Below are positions 59,654 through 64,000 of a stretch of 64,000 nt of DNA, piece after piece; the first letter of the stretch is position 1; the number at the start of each line of letters is the position of its first letter. Origin of the DNA: Papilionanthe hookeriana x Papilionanthe teres (lineage: Eukaryota > Streptophyta > Magnoliopsida > Asparagales > Orchidaceae); NCBI GenBank assembly GCA_022702705.1, contig CM040432.1:43054540-43118539 (forward strand), in the 5' to 3' direction. Below the pieces are notes generated by a model. It did no database searches. It was not told the origin of the DNA and saw nothing but the letters and a program-made list of their open reading frames with translations. The translations under genes were made by a program, and so were the position numbers.

Positions 59654-61449
59654 TGTTGATACACCTAAAATATATAATATTTTTATGCACATTTTTATAC
59701 CTATTTTTAATGATAGTGCACTTTAATGAATGGTATTTTGTGTTTTTCTTACAGGTATGATGAAAATGGATGGTCATGATGAAAGGAGAAAAATTGGATC
59801 AAATTTGGAGCAAAAAAGATGAAAAATGAAAATTTGGGCATTGGCGGCTAAGCGCCGCTTGGCTGGCGCTTAGCCGCCACAATTAAAAAGTTAATTCTAA
59901 AGTAATTTGGCACCAATTTTAAAGGGGATGGGATGCAACTCTTTGTGGTAACTTCCATAACTTCCTTTGTGTGGCAAGTTTGAATGAAGGGGTGCATTCT
60001 TTGGTGGATACATTGAATCAGACACATTTGAAGAGACATCAAGGCACCTTTTGGTTTTCTATTTAAAGAGAGTCTTAGAAATGATTAAGCAGCTCTTCCT
60101 TTACCTTTTGAAGGGCTCTTCCACTTGCATTTTGAAGAATGTTTTTTATAGTATTTTACTTTTATTTTGTGAGAGTTTTTATTAAGAGTAGGAGTAAAGA
60201 TTAGAAAGGAGAAAAGGGTCGTAGGGAAGTCTTCTTCTTCCCACCTCTTTTCTTTCTTTTAGTTTAGTTTCTATTGAAGTCTGAAGTTTTTTCTGAGTCA
60301 TCGGAGTTAGGAGATCCGCTCTAACGAGTAGTTTAGTGAAAAGTTAAAGTTTTAGAGGAGCTTCCTGTTCTTCTGGAGAGAATTTTCAGATAAGTGTTTA
60401 CTTTTGTTCTTACATTTAGTTTTTTCATTAATACTTGTTTTTTTTGTTGTTTTTTTCTTATGGCTTTTAATTTCAAATCTTTGTGTTTTTGTATTTTCTC
60501 AATGCATTCTGAGTAGTTTACTTTATCTTTTTCTTTCTTAAATGGAGAAGTAATTAGTTTATAGAGAATTGTTGTGGAAAGTATAAGTGTTTAAAGTTGG
60601 AAGAAGTTGTGAAGATTAATTCTAAAAACTTTGTTTACTTCTTTATTTTGCCTTTTAAGTTGTAGAATTTCTTGAGATTATGTAAGATCCAATGCGGTAT
60701 TGTCTCATAAAAGTTAGTAAGAATCACATGCAATTATATGGGTGAGAATTGTAGTACATATAATTGAATGTAATATTAGATGTTTTTATGGAAATGAGTA
60801 AAATTAGAGGATTTTTGAGTGACAGGCTAAAACCCCCTAATTTCGTTTGAAGTTTTGAGTTTTGTTATGAGAAGTTAGCCCCCAGTTGGTGGGAATCGAG
60901 GGAACTCTAGAGTGAGAGACTGTTATCTTCCCTGCCTAACCATATTCAAAATAATAAAAATTTCAAATTAACCTATAAAAATTTCAAATTTACTTCTATC
61001 TGTCACAACAAATTTAAAAACTTCCACAACAATACTTTAATAATTATGACTACTTCATAAAAGGAAAGAAAAAGATATTCTAGTTAATAGTATTTTACAT
61101 ACAGTGTTATTAGTTATTATAATTTTAATTTCTTGCTTAACATTTTAATAAGGAAATTTCAAAAGACAAATTAACTTTCAAAATGTTTCAAAATCAAGAC
61201 ATACTTTCAAAATCCATAAAAAAAAGTAAAAAGATAATTTTTTGATTCCTTTAAAGATTTTCAAATTTTCCCTGTGGGTTCGATATCTCGGGGCTTAATC
61301 AGAAAGTCCTATATTACTCGATAAATGATATGTATACTTGCGTAGTAACCCATATTATAAAATCATAATTTTCATATTTTAATCATCAGCATATATATAT
61401 ATTTGGTGTGGAGTCAAGTTTTTGGCGCACATATATTTATCGGGGATCA
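59654..61449 (+). repeat. 5' LTR of Athila-type element E
   Basis: Starts TGTTGATACACC (or TGATACACC at 59657) and ends ...GGGGATCA just before the PBS, about 1.8 kb. TATA-like TATTTAAA at 60060-60067. A 14-bp perfect inverted repeat at 59843-59878. Near the end, TCAAGTTTTTGGCG occurs twice (about 61414-61427 and 61447-61460), so the LTR/PBS junction appears duplicated. Confidence 0.8.
59843..59878. repeat. Perfect 14-bp hairpin in LTR E
   Basis: GGCGGCTAAGCGCC, an 8-base loop GCTTGGCT, then GGCGCTTAGCCGCC. Strongly GC-rich against an AT-rich background, upstream of the TATA-like box. It occupies the LTR place where F has 20-bp GC-rich repeats. Confidence 0.9.
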
Positions 61450-61455
61450 AGTTTT

Positions 61456-61473
61456 TGGCGTCGTTGCTGGGGA
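61456..61473 (+). other. Primer-binding site, tRNA-Asp type (element E)
   Basis: TGGCGTCGTTGCTGGGGA, six bases after the LTR end. Matches the usual Athila PBS (tRNA-Asp complement) except for two C-to-T changes. Confidence 0.8.
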
Positions 61474-61684
61474 TAAATAATTAAATTGCATTTTAAAGAG
61501 AATTATGAAATTTGAAATTTTTACTTTTCTTTTTTTTTATTAGTGTGTTGTGTTTTGTTTGTTTTATTGTGTATGCATAGTTCAGGTTCTGAGGGACTTG
61601 TTCCTTACGATTCTGAATTAGAAAGAACTATCAGAAAAATCAAAAAAAATTAAAAATACAGAAAAAGATTAAAATATTCAAGAA
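61474..61684 (+). other. Leader of element E
   Basis: Short AT-rich leader between PBS and gag. No other feature seen. Confidence 0.5.
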
Positions 61685-62940
61685 ATGGCAAATCATCAAA
61701 ATCAAAATGTAGGCATCCATCAAGAATTAAGACCTTTAGGAGATAATGTTAACCCTACAGTAGATGAACTTCATGGTAGTATTCAAAACCCTGTTGTAGC
61801 TGCTAATTCTTTTGAGCTTAAACCTGTTATTATCCAAATGGTGTCTAATAATCAGTTTGGGGGAGCAACAACTAAAGATCCAAATTTGCATCTTGCTAAA
61901 GTTCTAGAGTTGTCTGCTACTTTTAAATATGATGGTGTTTCGGATGATGCTATTAGACTTAGACTTTTTCCTTTCTCACTAAGGGATAAAGCTAAAATAT
62001 GGTTACATTCGTTACCACTTGGATCAATAAGAACTTGGGGTGAACTGTCAGAAAAATTCCTTTCTAAGTTGAGAAATGATATAACATCTTTTTGTCAGTT
62101 TGAAGGGGAATCAATATATGAAGCATGGAAAAGATTTAAAGATCTCCTAAGGAAATGTCCACATCATGCGATACCAGATTGGTTAATAATTCAAACTTTT
62201 TATAATGGATTAGTTGGATCTCTTAGATCAATCATCGATGTTGTTGCTGGTGGATCATCAATGTCTAAACCATTTTCTGATGCTTATACTTTAATTAAAG
62301 AAATGGCTACTAATAATTTTCAATGGCCTTTTGAAAGGTTAAATCCTAAAAAGGTAGCCAGTGTTTATGAAAATGATGCTTCTACAATGTAAGCAAATCA
62401 AGTTACTGCTGTATCAATGAAGATAGACCAATTTGGGATGAATTGTTCTCAACCAAATCTCATGATTGAAGAAAATTCATTAGGTCAAATGGTTGATTCC
62501 TATTATTCACTAGAAACTGTGAATGCTATAATCAAACCTAGCAACCCATATTCCAATTATTATAACCCAGGTTGGAAGAATTATCCAAATTTTAACTGGA
62601 ATAACAATAATCAGGGTCATGTTAATCAATAATGGGGGAACCACCAAGTAAACCCATTGGGGAATTGGAACAACCAAGGTAATAATAATAATGGATTAAC
62701 TTATCCTTCTTATTATAATAAAGCTTTACAAAATAAAGAGAAGAATTTGTCTATGGAAGAAGTAGTATCACATATGAGAAATCAATTACAAATTCAAGGA
62801 GCAACCATCATAAAGATTGAAAATCAATTGGGACAAATTGCAAATGCCTTAAGTAATAGATCCCAAGGAATGCTTCCAAGTAATAATGAAGTGAATCCAA
62901 GAGAAAAGAATAAAGAACAAGTAAAAGCAATTCAACTAAT
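61685..62940 (+). pseudogene. Athila-type Gag of element E
   Basis: One frame from ATG 61685 with two TAA stops (62390-62392 and 62630-62632). The Retrotrans_gag region has D-P-N-L-H-L, L-R-L-F-P-F-S-L-R-D-K-A, W-L and F-Y-N-G-L (61870-62220). An Asn/Gly/Tyr/Trp-rich stretch follows (62530-62720). Then comes E-N-Q-L-G-Q-I-A-N-A-L, a typical Athila C-terminal motif (about 62820-62852), and K-E-Q-V-K-A-I. The frame is then interrupted by LINE sequence, and the rest of Gag and Pol is not in the window. Confidence 0.88.
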
Positions 62941-62978
62941 GGATATTGGATATTGGCAATCTATTGTAATGATGAAAT

Positions 62979-63853
62979 TTGGCTGGAATTTTGCTGGGGT
63001 CTCCACATAATGGATATTGGCAATGTATTGTAATGGAACATAGACCATTTTATTGCAATCATTGTAAAATGTTTGGTCATACTAAGGAAGGTTTTTATAG
63101 AATTCATCCTAATCTTATGTCATCTAAATATAAGGCTGGGGCTGTAGCTGATACACAAGGAGGGAAGAATCTTGATTTTGTCACCCTTACTCCTGATAAA
63201 GTTAAGGGGACTCCTGTTGTGGTTCAGATAACTCCAAATACGACTCAAGATTTCACTGCTGCTATTGACCTGCTGAAATATTGAATAATGCATCTTCTCA
63301 AAATAATTGTACTACCTTGAACAACCTTGTTGATCCAGTTTCTGTTGATGTTTCTGATCCTAATAATTCTGCTGAGAATCCTCTTATTGATTGTACACTC
63401 AATTCTGGTTCTATTATTACAAATGCTAATAATGAATTAGATAAGGATTTGGAATCAGCTATTCCTGGAACTGTTGTCGCTACTACTAATCTTATTTCTG
63501 GTAATGTTGCTTTTGTTACTGAAGTATCTGGTAATTTAAATTCTGATAGTTCACTTAATGTTGATGGGAAGGAGGATGATGTTGTTATTAGAACATATTT
63601 ATCTTTTTATCAGGCTAAGGAACTTACACCTGCTATCATTTACTATCCTATATTTTAGAATTCTTCATAGAACTTGGATTCTAATTCTTCAGATCAGCTG
63701 AATGTTGTCAATATAGAATTGAAGGATGATTGGATGGTGCAAAATTCTAAGAAGAAGAAGGAACTAAAGCAATTATCAGTATCTAATATTATCCCCTCTA
63801 ATAATACTACTTTTTCTAGGCTTACTAGAGGAAGTAGATCTACTCAAGATTAA
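62979..63853 (+). pseudogene. LINE ORF1, C-terminal part
   Basis: The frame 62979-63284 has Y-C-N-H-C-K-M-F-G-H-T-K-E-G-F (about 63048-63095), a CCHC knuckle whose last Cys is Phe. A frame shift near 63284 leads to 63281-63658. Two TAG stops follow (63656-63658 and 63668-63670), then Lys-rich sequence (K-K-K-K-E-L-K) to the final TAA at 63851-63853. ORF1 proteins bind the LINE RNA. The product would be broken. Confidence 0.75.
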
Positions 63854-64000
63854 GTTTTTATGTTGGAATGTTAGGGGAGTGGCCAACCCTGGCTCCCTTA
63901 ACAGAATTCTAAGTCTTAACAGGGTTCATAAATTTTTGGTTATTGTTCCTCTTGAACCTTTGGTGAAAAAGAATTTTGATAGATTCTTAAGGTGGTTTTC
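63852..64000 (+). CDS. LINE ORF2 start, endonuclease domain (partial)
   Basis: Open from 63852 to the window end, overlapping the ORF1 stop by two bases. Begins K-F-L-C-W-N-V-R-G, the hallmark N-terminus of the APE-type endonuclease of plant L1-type LINEs; the Asn in W-N-V-R-G is a catalytic-site residue. Only about 50 codons are visible, so integrity cannot be judged. There is no ATG at the start seen here; in this family the reading usually begins near this motif. Confidence 0.75.

Larger units (their letters stand above)
62941..64000 (+). mobile_element. LINE (L1-type non-LTR retrotransposon), 5' truncated, cut by window end
   Basis: Interrupts Athila gag. Contains the C-terminal part of ORF1 with a zinc knuckle and the start of ORF2 (endonuclease). 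Near its left end, TGGATATTGGCAAT(C/G)TATTGTAATG occurs twice (62947-62971 and 63011-63035), a 64-bp-offset duplication. The true 5' end of ORF1 is absent, as usual for truncated LINEs. Confidence 0.8.

Noticed and set aside
1..64000. tRNA, rRNA, organelle or bacterial sequence
   Set aside because: No recognisable tRNA or rRNA segments beyond the PBS complements; composition and content are plant nuclear repeats.

Overview
The window is nuclear DNA of a flowering plant (species not identified), made almost wholly of nested retrotransposons. I see no convincing host gene, tRNA, rRNA or CRISPR array. About 55 kb belongs to one group of giant Ty3/gypsy elements. I place them in the Tat/Ogre lineage because they have a tRNA-Arg-type primer-binding site, an extra ORF before gag, a second archaeal-type RNase H between RNase H and integrase, no chromodomain, and LTRs of about 6-7.5 kb. 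The last 9 kb holds Athila-type Ty3/gypsy fragments and a LINE.

Layout. (B) 1-12658, minus strand: the 5' half of a Tat/Ogre-like element, running from its LTR (12658 down to about 6860) through leader, ORF1, gag, protease, RT and RNase H, and leaving the window at base 1. It sits inside (A) 12659-23690, plus strand: the 3' end of a sister element, with an AlkB-like ORF, a 3' tandem-repeat region, a polypurine tract (PPT) and the 3' LTR. A lies in an old LTR (D), seen at 23691-27351 and again at 54292 to about 55150. (C) 27352-54291, plus strand: a complete 26.9-kb element with both LTRs, inserted into the same D LTR and flanked by a 5-bp near-duplication (ATCTT/AACTT). Relative order: D is oldest, A and C went into D, and B went into A.

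East of D: an Athila-type LTR start (F, 55458 to about 55915, plus); a minus-strand Athila fragment (G) with RT and protease remnants fused to its LTR (about 55916-59198); and a plus-strand Athila-type 5' LTR, PBS and gag (E, 59654 to about 62940) interrupted by a LINE (about 62941 to the window end).

Main discovery. Between integrase and the PPT, both A and C carry a sense ORF of about 490 codons. Its C-terminal half is a plant ALKBH9/ALKBH10-type Fe(II)/2-oxoglutarate dioxygenase domain, the family of m6A RNA demethylases, with the HxD...H iron ligands, the NxY motif and the RxxxxxR motif all retained. It occupies the place where retroviruses carry env. A strong splice acceptor directly precedes its ATG, and a conserved splice donor in the LTR follows a short ATG-bearing segment that would join in frame, suggesting an env-like spliced message. 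The leaders of B and C also carry an inverted 18-nt copy of the PPT region, so the two ends of the element RNA could pair. The AlkB capture, its likely splicing and the end-to-end complementarity together look like an under-described retroelement system. All copies here are damaged by stops or frameshifts.
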